Shown one piece after another: positions 9,127 through 18,747 of a DNA stretch of 64,000 bases; positions within the stretch are counted from its first letter, which is position 1; every line of letters starts with the position of its first letter. The notes below the pieces were generated by a model, which was not told the DNA's origin, made no database searches, and saw only the letters and a program-made list of their open reading frames with translations. Origin of the DNA: Roseiconus nitratireducens. Lineage in GTDB: Bacteria; Planctomycetota; Planctomycetia; Pirellulales; Pirellulaceae. The stretch spans positions 620,001-684,000 of the forward strand of contig NZ_VWOX01000003.1 in NCBI RefSeq assembly GCF_008629675.1. The letters are read 5' to 3'. The position numbers were made by a program, and so were the translations under genes.

Positions 9127-9927
9127 ATGAGTTTGATGCGTGTGCTTCACTTATTTGCCTTCGCTGCCTGTGTGGGCCTGCCGGCCAACGCAGGGAATAT
9201 CGTCTACGACGCCGATGTGACACCCGATGTCATCTTCGGAGCCGGCAACGCCAACGGAGCTTGGACAATCAATCAGATGGGAGGCGTTGAGTTGGGTCTT
9301 CGCGCCAAGCTTCGATTCGACGCGACCAACCAACCTCAAAACATCTTTAACAGTAACGGCGCCGGAACCTACACCTTCCTCAGTGGCCAACCGACCGGTG
9401 GCGGATTCGGATTTGCCTCCGGTTCGCCCAGCACGGCGGTCTGGAACTTTGAATGGTCCATCAATTCGGACGTCGCGGGGACCAGCGGGGTGAATCTGGA
9501 CGACTTGATCTATGAGTTGGCGATCGACTTCGACCCCACTTCGGGAACCGACTTCCTGAAGTTTGACCCGATCAACCAGCCCGACCAGGACCACGCCATC
9601 GGCAACAACTCGACGGCGAACGGTGGCGGCGAGAGCAATCCGATCAATTACGCGAGCCTGATCGCCAACAACAACGTTGCGCAGAACTCCTGGAACATGG
9701 AGTTCTTTGACAGTGCGGCGTTTCCCTTCAACGCCAACCAAAACGGTCAGTACACGATTCGGCTGACCGCTTTCGACGTCCAAAATCAGACCCAGATCCA
9801 GACCGAGATTCAGGTCAACGCCGTTCCGGAGCCGACTTCGATGGGCACTTTCGCAGCTCTGGCATTGGTTGGCGTCGGCGGCTTGGGACGTCGTCGTCGT
9901 CCCCGCATCGATTCACGCGTGAGCTGA
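9127..9927 (+). CDS. PEP-CTERM sorted exported protein
   Basis: 266 residues from the ATG at 9127, which has GAGG six bases upstream; a TTG at 9115 is in frame but less likely. A signal peptide (LMRVLHLFAFAACVGLPANA) is followed by a Gly/Asn-rich beta-type region and a C-terminal PEP-CTERM tail: VPEPTSMGTFAALALVGVGG, then GRRRR. The tail is recognised by an exosortase, which moves the protein to the surface or matrix. No exosortase gene lies in this window. It stands alone between a terminator and the DUF1549 gene. The body has no family I recognise. Confidence 0.88.
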   Translation: MSLMRVLHLFAFAACVGLPANAGNIVYDADVTPDVIFGAGNANGAWTINQMGGVELGLRAKLRFDATNQPQNIFNSNGAGTYTFLSGQPTGGGFGFASGSPSTAVWNFEWSINSDVAGTSGVNLDDLIYELAIDFDPTSGTDFLKFDPINQPDQDHAIGNNSTANGGGESNPINYASLIANNNVAQNSWNMEFFDSAAFPFNANQNGQYTIRLTAFDVQNQTQIQTEIQVNAVPEPTSMGTFAALALVGVGGLGRRRRPRIDSRVS

Positions 9928-10199
9928 TACATTCTCCCGATCCGCGCTGGCGTTTTTTCCCGTTCCGGCGGGAAATCGCTGCAACCTGGGAGAAGGGCGA
10001 CTCGGATTTGCCCGGCACAGCGACGTCGAGCTAGACTGGGGATCAGGAGAGGCGTTATCAAATGTCGCCTCTCCGCCCCACCGATCTCGCCCCTTCAGCT
10101 GTTTTCCCACCGCCGGGCATGTTGGACTCTGCACCTAAATCAATTGCAGCACCTCTCCGTGCCTTCTCGTGTCGTGCAGCCCGTCACCGCGTTGCCCCG

Positions 10200-13145
10200 A
10201 TGCGGTTGGTGCCTTCTCGCGTGTCGCTCGTTGTCACGATCTTGTGGATCGGTTGCAGCCTTGCCGCCGCAGAGGAAACGTCGGCAACGGCCAGCGGTGC
10301 GGACGAACAACCCTTGGTAGCGTTCTTCGAAACGCGAATTCGTCCAGCGTTGATCGAACATTGCTTGGACTGTCATTCGGAACAGAGCGAAGCGAGCGGC
10401 GGCTTGGTGTTGGACACCCGCGCCGGTTGGGAAACCGGTGGTGACCTGGGACCAGCGATTGTGCCAGGCAACCCCGACGAGAGTCTGCTGATCCGAGCGA
10501 TCGAATACGGGGACCCGGACTTGCAGATGCCCCCGGAGGGCAAGCTTGACGAAGGCACCCTTGCGGCCTTCCGGCGTTGGATCCGTCAGGGTGCGGTGGA
10601 TCCGCGGCAAGTTTCTCCGAATCCGAAGGCGGATCGACATCCGGCGGGCTTGCCCGTCGCGAAGGCGCAGGACCACTGGGCCTATCGTCCGCTTGATCGA
10701 AATGAAACGGCGTTCGCATCTGGTATCAAGGAGGCCTCCGGACCAAAAGATGCGGATTCGCCTCCGCGGCCGGCATCGGTCATTGACCAGTTGATCGAAT
10801 CGCGTTTGCAGGCGGAAAGGCTGAACGCAGCACCGCCGGCGGATCGCCGCGCCCTCATTCGCCGGCTAACGTTCGATCTGCATGGGTTGCCACCGACGCC
10901 GCAGCAGGTGGAATCGTTCTTGCAGGACCAATCGCCGGACGCCTACGAGCGACTGGTCGATCGATTGCTGGCGTCACCCAGCTTTGGCGAACACTTTGCT
11001 CGCCATTGGATGGACGTCGTGCGCTATGCCGAATCGATCACGCTTCGGGGATTCGTGCTGCCCCAGGCATGGCGATATCGCGACTACCTGGTCCAGGCGT
11101 TCGCGTCCGATCGGCCTTTCGATCAAATGATTCGAGATCAGATTGCCGGCGACCTGATGCCGGTCGATGACCTTCACGAGCGACAGCAACGCGCGATCGC
11201 GACCGGTTTCTGGGCCTTCGGGAATTCGAATCTGGAAGACCAGGACAAGACCAATCTGGACTTCGATCATGTGGATGAACAGTTGGAAACGTTGGGCCGA
11301 GCCTTCTTGGCACAGACGATCGGCTGTGCCCGATGCCATGACCACAAGTTCGACCCGATACCCACGAAGGACTATTACGCGTTGGCCGGTATCCTGCGTT
11401 CGACAACGGCAATGACGCACGCGAACGTCTCCAAATGGATCGAACGCCCTGTGCCATTGAACGCGGAAGACGAACGTGCCTATCGCGAGTTGCAAAGCCA
11501 ATTCGACCGAGTCCAATCCGAACTGAAAGCAATGGAAGCGAACCCCTCCGGATCGGGCTCGAAAGCCAAACGCATCAAAGTGGCATCCCTGGCGGGAATC
11601 GTTGTCGACGACGATGACGCAAGATTTGTGGGCGACTGGAAATCCTCCCAAAGCGTGTCGGGATATGTCGGCAATGGGTACCACCACGACCAGCAGGAAG
11701 GCGCCGGGACGAAAACGGCGACGTTTGAACCAGATCGGATCCCCACTGGGCGGTATCGCGTTCGAATGGCGTACACCCCCAACGCGAATCGGTCCTCCAA
11801 GGTGCGTGTCCAGGTTTTCAGCGCGAATGAATCGACCACAGTCGTCGTCAATCAACGCCAACGTCCTTCGGAAGACTCCGTTTGGGTGTCGTTGGGCGTG
11901 TTTCCGTTCGAGGAAACCGGGCAAGCTTTCGTGATGGTTTCCAACGAAGACGCGGACGGCTACGTGGTGGTCGACGCAATCCAGTTTCTTCCGGTCGGCG
12001 AAGCATTCGATCCGGCGGAGGCATCGCCGGAAGGTGATCAGAGGGCGGAAAAGGAACCAACTGCCGTGGCCGATCGCCGTGAAAAACTGACCCGAAAGCT
12101 GCGGCAACTGCGTGCCCAATTGGACGCCCGCCCACAATACCTGACGATTCTGGAGAGTGAGCCCCAGCGGGAGATCGCCATTCGAATTCGCGGCAACGTT
12201 CATCAAAGCGGAGAAAGGGTTCCGCGAGGCTTTCTGTCGGCGATCGCACCGGCGGAGCACTACGCTGCCAAAATCGACCCGCACTCCAGCGGCCGCGTTG
12301 CCATGGCCAATTGGATCGCAGATCCCAGGAACCCGCTGACGGCACGCGTTTACGCCAACCGCGTTTGGTCGTGGCTGATGGGCGACGGGATCGTGACAAC
12401 CGAAAACAACTTCGGCACAACCGGCCGCCCTCCATCTCACCCGGCGTTGTTGGACTGGCTCTCTGGCGAATTGATCCGTCATGACTGGTCCACCAAACAC
12501 TTGGTGAAAGTCATCGTGACCAGTCGGGCCTACCGAAGAGCGCTGACCGATGATCCCGATCGCATGGCCGTCGATCCTGACAACCGCTTGTTCGCCTCCG
12601 GACCACTCAAGCGGCTTCCGGCGGAAGCCATCCGGGATGCGATGCTGCAGATCAGTGGTGAACTGGATCGCAGCTTCGGCGGATCGATGATTCAGCCCGG
12701 AACCAAATCGGACTACGGCTACCGTCACAGCTCCCGCCGTCGCAGTCTTTACGCTCCGGTTTTCCGCAACTCACTGCCGCCCTTGTTTCGCGTTTTTGAC
12801 TTTGCCGACGCCAGCGTGTCCGTCGGCCAACGGCCTCGCAGCACGGTGGCGCCACAGTCACTGGCCATGATGAATCACCCCTGGGTCATTGCTCGATCCC
12901 GAGCAACGGCCGAACGCCTGGGAAGATCCTCCGGCACGGAGGACCCAACGTTGCTGATCCGGCAATTGTATCAGCAATGTTTCGCGCGGCCGCCCGATGA
13001 CTCCGAACTGCAGTTGTGTCTCCAGTTCTTGCGGCTAGATGGTCCCCAAGGATCCATTGGCGATCCCGCCGAAATCTCAACGGATCGCTGGGCCTTGCTG
13101 GTGCAATCGTTGTTCGCCTCGGTCGATTTTCGCTACCTGGACTAA
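10200..13145 (+). CDS. PSCyt1-DUF1549-DUF1553 protein with golvesin-like insert
   Basis: 981 residues from the ATG at 10200, which gives a clean signal peptide (MRLVPSRVSLVVTILWIGCS...AAAEE). An in-frame ATG at 10062 would add a non-signal leader. Domains in order: planctomycete cytochrome-C-like domain with C55-LDC-H59 (CxxCH) and LQMPPEGKL; DUF1549 with a second CxxCH (CARCHDHKFDPIPTKDYYAL, about 376); an insert at about 465-597 with the golvesin C-terminal pattern (GDWKSSQSVSGYVGNGYHHD, then TGRYRVRMAYTPNANRSSKV and DAIQFLPV); then DUF1553 with the TARVYANRVWSWLMGDGIV and NNFGTTGRPPSHP motifs. These proteins are exported, may bind haem, and nearly always pair with the DUF1501 gene that follows 5 nt later. 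The reaction is not known; a link to polysaccharide breakdown has been suggested. Confidence 0.93.
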   Translation: MRLVPSRVSLVVTILWIGCSLAAAEETSATASGADEQPLVAFFETRIRPALIEHCLDCHSEQSEASGGLVLDTRAGWETGGDLGPAIVPGNPDESLLIRAIEYGDPDLQMPPEGKLDEGTLAAFRRWIRQGAVDPRQVSPNPKADRHPAGLPVAKAQDHWAYRPLDRNETAFASGIKEASGPKDADSPPRPASVIDQLIESRLQAERLNAAPPADRRALIRRLTFDLHGLPPTPQQVESFLQDQSPDAYERLVDRLLASPSFGEHFARHWMDVVRYAESITLRGFVLPQAWRYRDYLVQAFASDRPFDQMIRDQIAGDLMPVDDLHERQQRAIATGFWAFGNSNLEDQDKTNLDFDHVDEQLETLGRAFLAQTIGCARCHDHKFDPIPTKDYYALAGILRSTTAMTHANVSKWIERPVPLNAEDERAYRELQSQFDRVQSELKAMEANPSGSGSKAKRIKVASLAGIVVDDDDARFVGDWKSSQSVSGYVGNGYHHDQQEGAGTKTATFEPDRIPTGRYRVRMAYTPNANRSSKVRVQVFSANESTTVVVNQRQRPSEDSVWVSLGVFPFEETGQAFVMVSNEDADGYVVVDAIQFLPVGEAFDPAEASPEGDQRAEKEPTAVADRREKLTRKLRQLRAQLDARPQYLTILESEPQREIAIRIRGNVHQSGERVPRGFLSAIAPAEHYAAKIDPHSSGRVAMANWIADPRNPLTARVYANRVWSWLMGDGIVTTENNFGTTGRPPSHPALLDWLSGELIRHDWSTKHLVKVIVTSRAYRRALTDDPDRMAVDPDNRLFASGPLKRLPAEAIRDAMLQISGELDRSFGGSMIQPGTKSDYGYRHSSRRRSLYAPVFRNSLPPLFRVFDFADASVSVGQRPRSTVAPQSLAMMNHPWVIARSRATAERLGRSSGTEDPTLLIRQLYQQCFARPPDDSELQLCLQFLRLDGPQGSIGDPAEISTDRWALLVQSLFASVDFRYLD

Positions 13146-13150
13146 ACCCA

Positions 13151-14620
13151 ATGGATTCAGACAACACCCCTCAAACCGCCATCGCCCGGCTCGCCCGACG
13201 CACGATGCTACAGCAAACGGCCTGCGGATTTGGATCGTTGGCTGCCAGTGCTTTGGCCGCTCAAGAGCTGGTCACCGAACGAACCTCCGCCGGTCCTCCA
13301 GCCGGCGGCCCCTCCCGCAAACAGGGCCCCACCAGAACGCCCCGGGCCAAGCGAATCATTTTCTTGTTCATGCAGGGCGGAGTCAGCCAGGTCGATTCAT
13401 TCGACTACAAGCCTCAATTGCAGCAATACGACGGCAAGACGATGCCCTTTGACGACGCGCGCACGCTTGCCAAGACGGGGCGTCGCGCGGTCGAACAACG
13501 ATTGATGAATTCGCCCTGGCAATTCAAACCTTACGGAGAATCGGGCCGGCACGTTTCGGAACTGTTCCCGCACACGGCCAAGCACGTGGATGACCTGTGT
13601 TTTCTACACGGGATGCATACCGACGGTGTGGCTCACGGACCGGCAACGCTGTTTCTACACTGTGGTTCGACGAATTTTGTGCGTCCCTCCCTCGGCTCTT
13701 GGGTCTATTACGGGCTGGGAACCGAGAACAACGATCTTCCCGGATTTGTTTCCATCTCACCGTCGATCGGCAACGGCGGACCGCGCAATTACGGCGCCGC
13801 ATTCCTGCCGGCTCGCTATCAAGGGACGGCGATCGGCACCGCCGGGGAAGAATCCTTGGCCATCGACCATTTGAACCGGCCCGGAATCACGGACGCTTCC
13901 CAGCGATCGCAAATGGAACTGATCGAGCAACTCAACCGCCGTCAGATCCAGCGTCGAGGATTCAGCAACGGTGAGTTCGACGCGGTGCTGGAATCCTACG
14001 AACTCGCGTGGCGGATGCAGCAGGTTGCCCCCGACGTCTTGGACCTCTCCAGCGAGTCGGCCCATACGCTGTCGGAGTACGGGATCGACCAGCCCTCCAC
14101 TCGAGAGTTTGGCAAAAAGTGTTTGCTGGCCAGGCGTCTCTGTGAATCCGGCGTGCGTTTCGTCCAAGTCAATTATGGTGACAACTCAGCCAACCCGGCC
14201 TGGGACCAGCACTCCAATTTGCCCAAACATGCGACGCACGCGCGAGCGGTGGATCAACCGATCGCGGCACTGCTGGCCGACTTGAAGCGGCGTGGCTTGC
14301 TGGACGACACCATTGTGTGGTGGGGCGGAGAGTTCGGCCGCACGCCGTATTCGCAAAGCAATGGCACCGGCCGAGACCACAATCCGGGTGGATTCACCGT
14401 TTGGCTGGCCGGCGGTGGCTTTCGGCCGGGCACCGCCTATGGGGCCACCGACGAGTTCGGATTCTCGGCGGTCCAGGGCAAGGTCCACATGCACGATTTG
14501 CACGCCACTTTGCTGCACCAATTGGGCCTGGATCACAAGCAACTGACGTTCCGTCATGCCGGTCGCGATTTTCGGCTGACCGACGTCTACGGCCGGGTCG
14601 TCGATCCCATCCTCAGTTGA
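13151..14620 (+). CDS. DUF1501 protein (alkaline-phosphatase superfamily), Tat-exported
   Basis: 489 residues from the ATG at 13151, five bases after the DUF1549/1553 stop, so translated from the same operon. The N-terminus carries LARRTMLQQTACGFGSLAAS, a twin-arginine-like signal. The core has the DUF1501 pattern: RIIFLFMQGGVSQVDSFDYK, HGMHTDGVAHGPATLFLHCG, then TIVWWGGEFGRTPYSQ and GRDHNPGGFTVWLAGGG near the C-terminus (metal-site His/Asp as in sulfatases). DUF1501 proteins probably act as periplasmic hydrolases of phospho- or sulfo-esters, but their substrate is not established. Together with its partner it forms a standard planctomycete pair. Confidence 0.93.
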   Translation: MDSDNTPQTAIARLARRTMLQQTACGFGSLAASALAAQELVTERTSAGPPAGGPSRKQGPTRTPRAKRIIFLFMQGGVSQVDSFDYKPQLQQYDGKTMPFDDARTLAKTGRRAVEQRLMNSPWQFKPYGESGRHVSELFPHTAKHVDDLCFLHGMHTDGVAHGPATLFLHCGSTNFVRPSLGSWVYYGLGTENNDLPGFVSISPSIGNGGPRNYGAAFLPARYQGTAIGTAGEESLAIDHLNRPGITDASQRSQMELIEQLNRRQIQRRGFSNGEFDAVLESYELAWRMQQVAPDVLDLSSESAHTLSEYGIDQPSTREFGKKCLLARRLCESGVRFVQVNYGDNSANPAWDQHSNLPKHATHARAVDQPIAALLADLKRRGLLDDTIVWWGGEFGRTPYSQSNGTGRDHNPGGFTVWLAGGGFRPGTAYGATDEFGFSAVQGKVHMHDLHATLLHQLGLDHKQLTFRHAGRDFRLTDVYGRVVDPILS

Positions 14621-14702
14621 AACCGCGTCCGGAACCCGATTGAGCTCTGCTTCGCAAAAGCGCACCGGTGCGAAGATTGCCAGCCGGCGGAAGCCGTGAC
14701 CT

Positions 14703-15425
14703 TCAACGGACGCCCTCGAACAGCGCCGATCCGATTCGCACCATCGTGGCACCCGCCGCAATGGCTTCGCGAAAGTCACCGCTCATCCCCATCGACAGCT
14801 CCGGCAGTTGCCGACCAGATTCGGCTTGGATTTGATCGCGGAGCGCCGCAACCGCACGGAATTGATCGGCCGCCTGCTCGGCATCGGTTCCCCAGCCGGC
14901 CATGGCCATCAAGCCGACGATGCGGACGGATGCCAGGTCATCCAACTCCAACAAACTTCGCGTCTCGGTGATCGACAACCCGGTCTTGTTTGGATCCTCG
15001 CTGATGTTGACTTCCATCAGGACCTCCGAGACTCGGTCCTCGCGTTTTGATTCCCGATCGATCGCGCGGAGCAATCGCTCACTGTCAACGGAATGGATCA
15101 ACGGCCGATAACGCAGCAGCCGACGGAGCTTGTTGGTCTGCACGTGTCCGATCATGTGCCACGCGATCGGTGGTTTCTGCGGCAATGCGTCGGCTTTCTG
15201 CCACAACGCCTGCGGCCGACTTTCCGCCAGGTCGTGACAACCGGCTTGCACCAGCATGGCGGTTTGTTCGACACCGACGTACTTCGAAACCCCGATGATG
15301 CGCACCGATCCGGGATCCCTGCCAGATTGCCTTGCCGCGTCGGTCACTTCCCGAACGACATGCTGCCAATTGGAACGGATTCGTTCGAAGGCGAGATTGT
15401 CGGACTCAGGATTCGACGTTGACAT
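14703..15425 (-). CDS. YggS/PLPBP pyridoxal-phosphate homeostasis protein
   Basis: 240 residues from the ATG at 15425; an in-frame start at 15467 would lie deeper in the preceding gene. The fold is the N-terminal TIM barrel of alanine racemase. The PLP lysine is K48 in RIIGVSKYV, followed by LAESRPQALWQK, WHMIGHVQTNK (the HxIGxLQxNK motif), LMEVNISEDPNKTGLS and ELSMGMSGDFREAIAAGATMVRIG. These proteins hold and buffer PLP in the cytoplasm and have no racemase activity. The start overlaps the stop of the large upstream gene by 20 nt, which suggests translational coupling. Confidence 0.93.
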   Translation of the reverse strand: MSTSNPESDNLAFERIRSNWQHVVREVTDAARQSGRDPGSVRIIGVSKYVGVEQTAMLVQAGCHDLAESRPQALWQKADALPQKPPIAWHMIGHVQTNKLRRLLRYRPLIHSVDSERLLRAIDRESKREDRVSEVLMEVNISEDPNKTGLSITETRSLLELDDLASVRIVGLMAMAGWGTDAEQAADQFRAVAALRDQIQAESGRQLPELSMGMSGDFREAIAAGATMVRIGSALFEGVR

Positions 15426-17403
15426 CGCTGCCCTGCGGTGAGGAGTCGGTGTCGTCGCTGTCTTCAACGGTGATCAGATCTTCGTACGTTTCTTCCTGGA
15501 CATCGAATCGCGCCGCATAGAAGTCGGCGATCAGATGTTTGCCGAAGAACGTGCGTGGCAACCGGCCGACCATGGATCGATACAGCAGCCACTGCTCCGA
15601 TCCCGCCTGGAATCGAAAGGCCGCTGCGACCCGGGGTGGCACCAACCGCAATTGCTCCCCGACCGTCAATTGCCGCCAGGTCCGCTTTTTGCCAAACCGC
15701 TTGCGAGACAAATCGATCCAGAGCGGAACATACAATCGCCCGGCGCCGCGGCTGGCCACCAGCAAGTGGTTGTCAGCCGTGCCAGACAACGTCGTCGTGC
15801 TGTTGGCTCCGCGCCATTCGTTCGAAGACAACGGAATGACCATCGCCCGCGGCCGATCATCGCACAGGAAACATTCCGTCGTCTGCTCCTCGGCTCGGCA
15901 GGTCATTCCATCGCCCAGGGGAAGTCGCAAACGATGTTCGATTGACAGATCGGTTGGTCCACTGTCGTTTGTTGACGACCGCCAGGTGACCGCATCGGCG
16001 ATCATTCCGCAACGATCCTCGCGCAGCAGCATGAATTGCCGCTGCACCACGTACCCGGCCTGCCACGGTTGCTCCAATTCGACGTAGTGGACGTCGTCAT
16101 CGGTGTATTCGCACGTGGCGGTCCAGTCGCCGGCTGAACGGATCTGGTTGCCGTTGACTCTCAATTCGGTCTCGATGGCACCTTGCATCAATACCGCTTT
16201 GCCCGTCGTTACCTCCAACTCCGTTTCATCACCGGCGTAGCGGATGACCGTTCGCCCGCGTCGCACATCCCATTCGGGAAGCATGCAAACCACGCCCGAA
16301 TCTTCATCATGCAACATCGATTCGGGAAGGTGGACTTGCCACGCCAGGCGCCTCTTCGTCCGACTGCGGCCCAGGGCCGCATCCAATGCGGGGCGAAGCG
16401 TTTCTTCGTCTGCCGCGGCCGCCAGCGCGAGCAAACCGTGTTTACCCAAGTCATCACGCAAGTCGTCATGGGAAAGTGGGCTGAACGCCATCGCGCCATC
16501 GCGTCGCATCAAGGCAATGGTCCAAGTAGTCCACTCGGTGACCGCAGCCTCGTGGGCAGCCGTCCAGACCGCGTCGCTTCCGCGCCCCGACTTGCCCCGC
16601 TTCGTCTTTTTCTTTCCAGGTGTTTGACCGCCGCGAAGCATCTCACGGCAACGGAGCAGGGAAGCCAGCACCAGCCGGATGCTGGAAAGTTGTTGCAAGC
16701 CGATCGCAACCGCTGCTTCGGTCTGTTCGCACCAGGAACGCAGTCTGCGGATGCTGTCGTCGTGCAGTCCCCGACAGGACGGGAGTGCCGTTAGCCGCTG
16801 CGACAGGGTCAGCCCCAGCTCCGCGACCCCCACCAAGACCATCGGGTCCGCAACCTGTCCGTCGCGCAGTCGATCTCGCAATTCCTGCAACGCCCCCAGC
16901 AGGTCCCACCAGGGATGTTCGTCCAGGTGATTCAGCAATGCCGGCATGGCCGCCGCCCACGTCACTGCCGCGGTCGCGACACCGACGTCGTCCAATGTTC
17001 CTGAGAGAGACTCTTGAAAACGCTGCAGGGCCCGGGGGACATCGAATCGTCGCCGCTCCTTCGGGGAAAGTTTGGCACCGGAAGCAAGCTTCGCCAGCAG
17101 GACCTGGTCCTCCTCCAGCGGTGTGCCGGTCGCGCTGGCCAGCCCCCACAAGTACTCGCTCCCGGAACGCTTCCGGCGGCCGCTTTCGTGGCCCGGCGAA
17201 TGGGCGGCCTGGTCGGCAAGAATCTGGCTGCGAAGTGTCGTCCACTGAGCCGTCGTCAAAGACGATTCCGTCAATTCCGCCGGCGGCTGAGTGGGTTTTG
17301 CCCCCCGCCGATCGGTTCGTTTTCCTTTGCTCCGACGCTTCCCACCCTTTGATTTCCGGTCCGGGGAACGCGTTTTTTTTGAGGGTCGGCTGTGGCGGGG
17401 CAT
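15406..17403 (-). CDS. Large protein of unknown function
   Basis: 665 residues from the ATG at 17403. The first 50 residues are very basic (KKTRSPDRKSKGGKRRSKGK). An alpha-helical middle follows (about 90-330), with a second basic patch GKKKTKRGKSGRG. From about 370 the sequence looks beta-rich (VRRGRTVIRYAGDETELEV, TELRVNGNQIRSAGDW), somewhat like the beta-sandwich of heparinase-type proteins, but I see no catalytic motif. The tail is acidic (EDSDDTDSSPQGSD). There is no signal peptide or membrane span, so it is probably cytoplasmic. It overlaps yggS and is divergent from the YdjY lipoprotein. I do not recognise the family. Confidence 0.8.
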   Translation of the reverse strand: MPRHSRPSKKTRSPDRKSKGGKRRSKGKRTDRRGAKPTQPPAELTESSLTTAQWTTLRSQILADQAAHSPGHESGRRKRSGSEYLWGLASATGTPLEEDQVLLAKLASGAKLSPKERRRFDVPRALQRFQESLSGTLDDVGVATAAVTWAAAMPALLNHLDEHPWWDLLGALQELRDRLRDGQVADPMVLVGVAELGLTLSQRLTALPSCRGLHDDSIRRLRSWCEQTEAAVAIGLQQLSSIRLVLASLLRCREMLRGGQTPGKKKTKRGKSGRGSDAVWTAAHEAAVTEWTTWTIALMRRDGAMAFSPLSHDDLRDDLGKHGLLALAAAADEETLRPALDAALGRSRTKRRLAWQVHLPESMLHDEDSGVVCMLPEWDVRRGRTVIRYAGDETELEVTTGKAVLMQGAIETELRVNGNQIRSAGDWTATCEYTDDDVHYVELEQPWQAGYVVQRQFMLLREDRCGMIADAVTWRSSTNDSGPTDLSIEHRLRLPLGDGMTCRAEEQTTECFLCDDRPRAMVIPLSSNEWRGANSTTTLSGTADNHLLVASRGAGRLYVPLWIDLSRKRFGKKRTWRQLTVGEQLRLVPPRVAAAFRFQAGSEQWLLYRSMVGRLPRTFFGKHLIADFYAARFDVQEETYEDLITVEDSDDTDSSPQGSDVNVES

Positions 17404-17574
17404 AGGAAAAGGGTTCAGGAAAGCGATACAACAGAGGGTTCGAAACCGGTTCGTGCGAGCACAACCCGGCGGGCCGGCAGAATCTGGCCTGGAGGAGACG
17501 CTTAACTTACTCGCACTGGTCCTCGTGTGCACCCACGCCAACGCATTCCACCAGCCCCCACCTCTCCCGTGATC

Positions 17575-18747
17575 ATGTCACTCACTCGTCTCGTCTTGCT
17601 GTTTTCGCTGAGCTTTTGGCTGCTGGGATCGACTGGCTGCAACCGGTCCCAAACCGATCAAACCGCATCGTCGGTTGCCGAACCCGCCGCGGCGGACAAG
17701 ACGGCTGGCGATTCGCCCGAGGAAACGTCGCCCGATTCGACACAAGCAACGGCCGCGGCACCGTCCGCGACCGCATCCGAGGGCAGCGATGAAACCAGGC
17801 AAAACGAGCCGACGGAGAAACCGCAACCGTCACCGGGCGATTCAACCGCCGGCAACGTCCCTCCGGCAGACAACGCCGCTTCTGACGACACCGGTGACCA
17901 GACGCCTGGGTCCAAGCCGCTGCCGATGCAAGATTCCGCCGCAGCGGGCGACTCCGAAATCGCTTCCGCCGGTGAACCGGACGCGGAACCGGAACCGGAG
18001 TTGCCCGAAGACCTGGCCCGCCGCGCCTTTGAAGCTCCGCCGGGAGCCAAGTCGCTGACGCCATCCGGTCGGCTGTGGATCGACGCGAAACAGAAACGCG
18101 TCTACGTGGACGGCTACGTCACCCTGCGACGGGGGCCGATCGAAATGTTCGCCTGTCCGGTGGGTACCAAGGAGCATGAATCGATTGTTGCGGCACTCGC
18201 TCGCTCGCGTGAGGTGCACGCGGCTTTGTTGGCCATCGGCGCAACGCCCGGGACACCCGTCCGCTTTCGCCCAGAGTATTCACCGCCCACCGGCCAGGTG
18301 ATTCGCGTCTGGGTTGGTTGGTACGACGACCAGGGAGAATTTCAATGCGTCGACGCCCGGCAGTGGATTCAGGACGTCGAGCGTGAAAAAGCGATGGAGG
18401 CTCAATGGGTGTTTGCCGGCAGCGGATTCTGGGAAGACCCCGAGGATCACCGGGAGTACTACCGTGCGGACTCGGGCGACATGATCTGCGTTTCCAATTT
18501 TTCCAGCGCCATGTTGGACGTGGCGATCTCCAGCAGTGCCGATGCGGACTTGCTTCGGTTTGCCCCGATGGAGGATCAGATCCCGCCGCGCGAAACCCCG
18601 GTCCGCCTGATCCTGGTTCCCGTCCCCAATCCCAGCGATGACCCGGATGCCGAGGCGGATCCTGGCCGGATGGAGCGTCCGACGAAGGATATCCTGCCGC
18701 GCGCTTCGACGGTGTCTTCGGAGAAACCCGAACAACCCGCATCCTGA
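17575..18747 (+). CDS. YdjY-domain lipoprotein
   Basis: 390 residues from the ATG at 17575. The signal peptide is LTRLVLLFSLSFWLLGSTGC, with lipobox GSTGC and Cys at about 22. A long low-complexity spacer rich in Ala, Ser, Glu and Pro (about 25-150) leads to a folded domain: RLWIDAKQKRVYVDGYVTLR, IEMFACPVGTKEHESIVA, EVHAALLAIGATPGTPVRF. This matches the YdjY family of electron-transfer-associated proteins, often next to ferredoxin-like clusters in other bacteria. No redox partner is nearby here, so the role is open. Confidence 0.86.
   Translation: MSLTRLVLLFSLSFWLLGSTGCNRSQTDQTASSVAEPAAADKTAGDSPEETSPDSTQATAAAPSATASEGSDETRQNEPTEKPQPSPGDSTAGNVPPADNAASDDTGDQTPGSKPLPMQDSAAAGDSEIASAGEPDAEPEPELPEDLARRAFEAPPGAKSLTPSGRLWIDAKQKRVYVDGYVTLRRGPIEMFACPVGTKEHESIVAALARSREVHAALLAIGATPGTPVRFRPEYSPPTGQVIRVWVGWYDDQGEFQCVDARQWIQDVEREKAMEAQWVFAGSGFWEDPEDHREYYRADSGDMICVSNFSSAMLDVAISSSADADLLRFAPMEDQIPPRETPVRLILVPVPNPSDDPDAEADPGRMERPTKDILPRASTVSSEKPEQPAS

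Noticed and set aside
10974..12728. 584-codon reverse frame
   Set aside because: Antisense to the DUF1549/1553 gene, no motifs and low-complexity composition.
15406..17403. Heparinase-type lyase
   Set aside because: Only a general beta-sandwich impression; no catalytic His/Tyr motif and no signal peptide.
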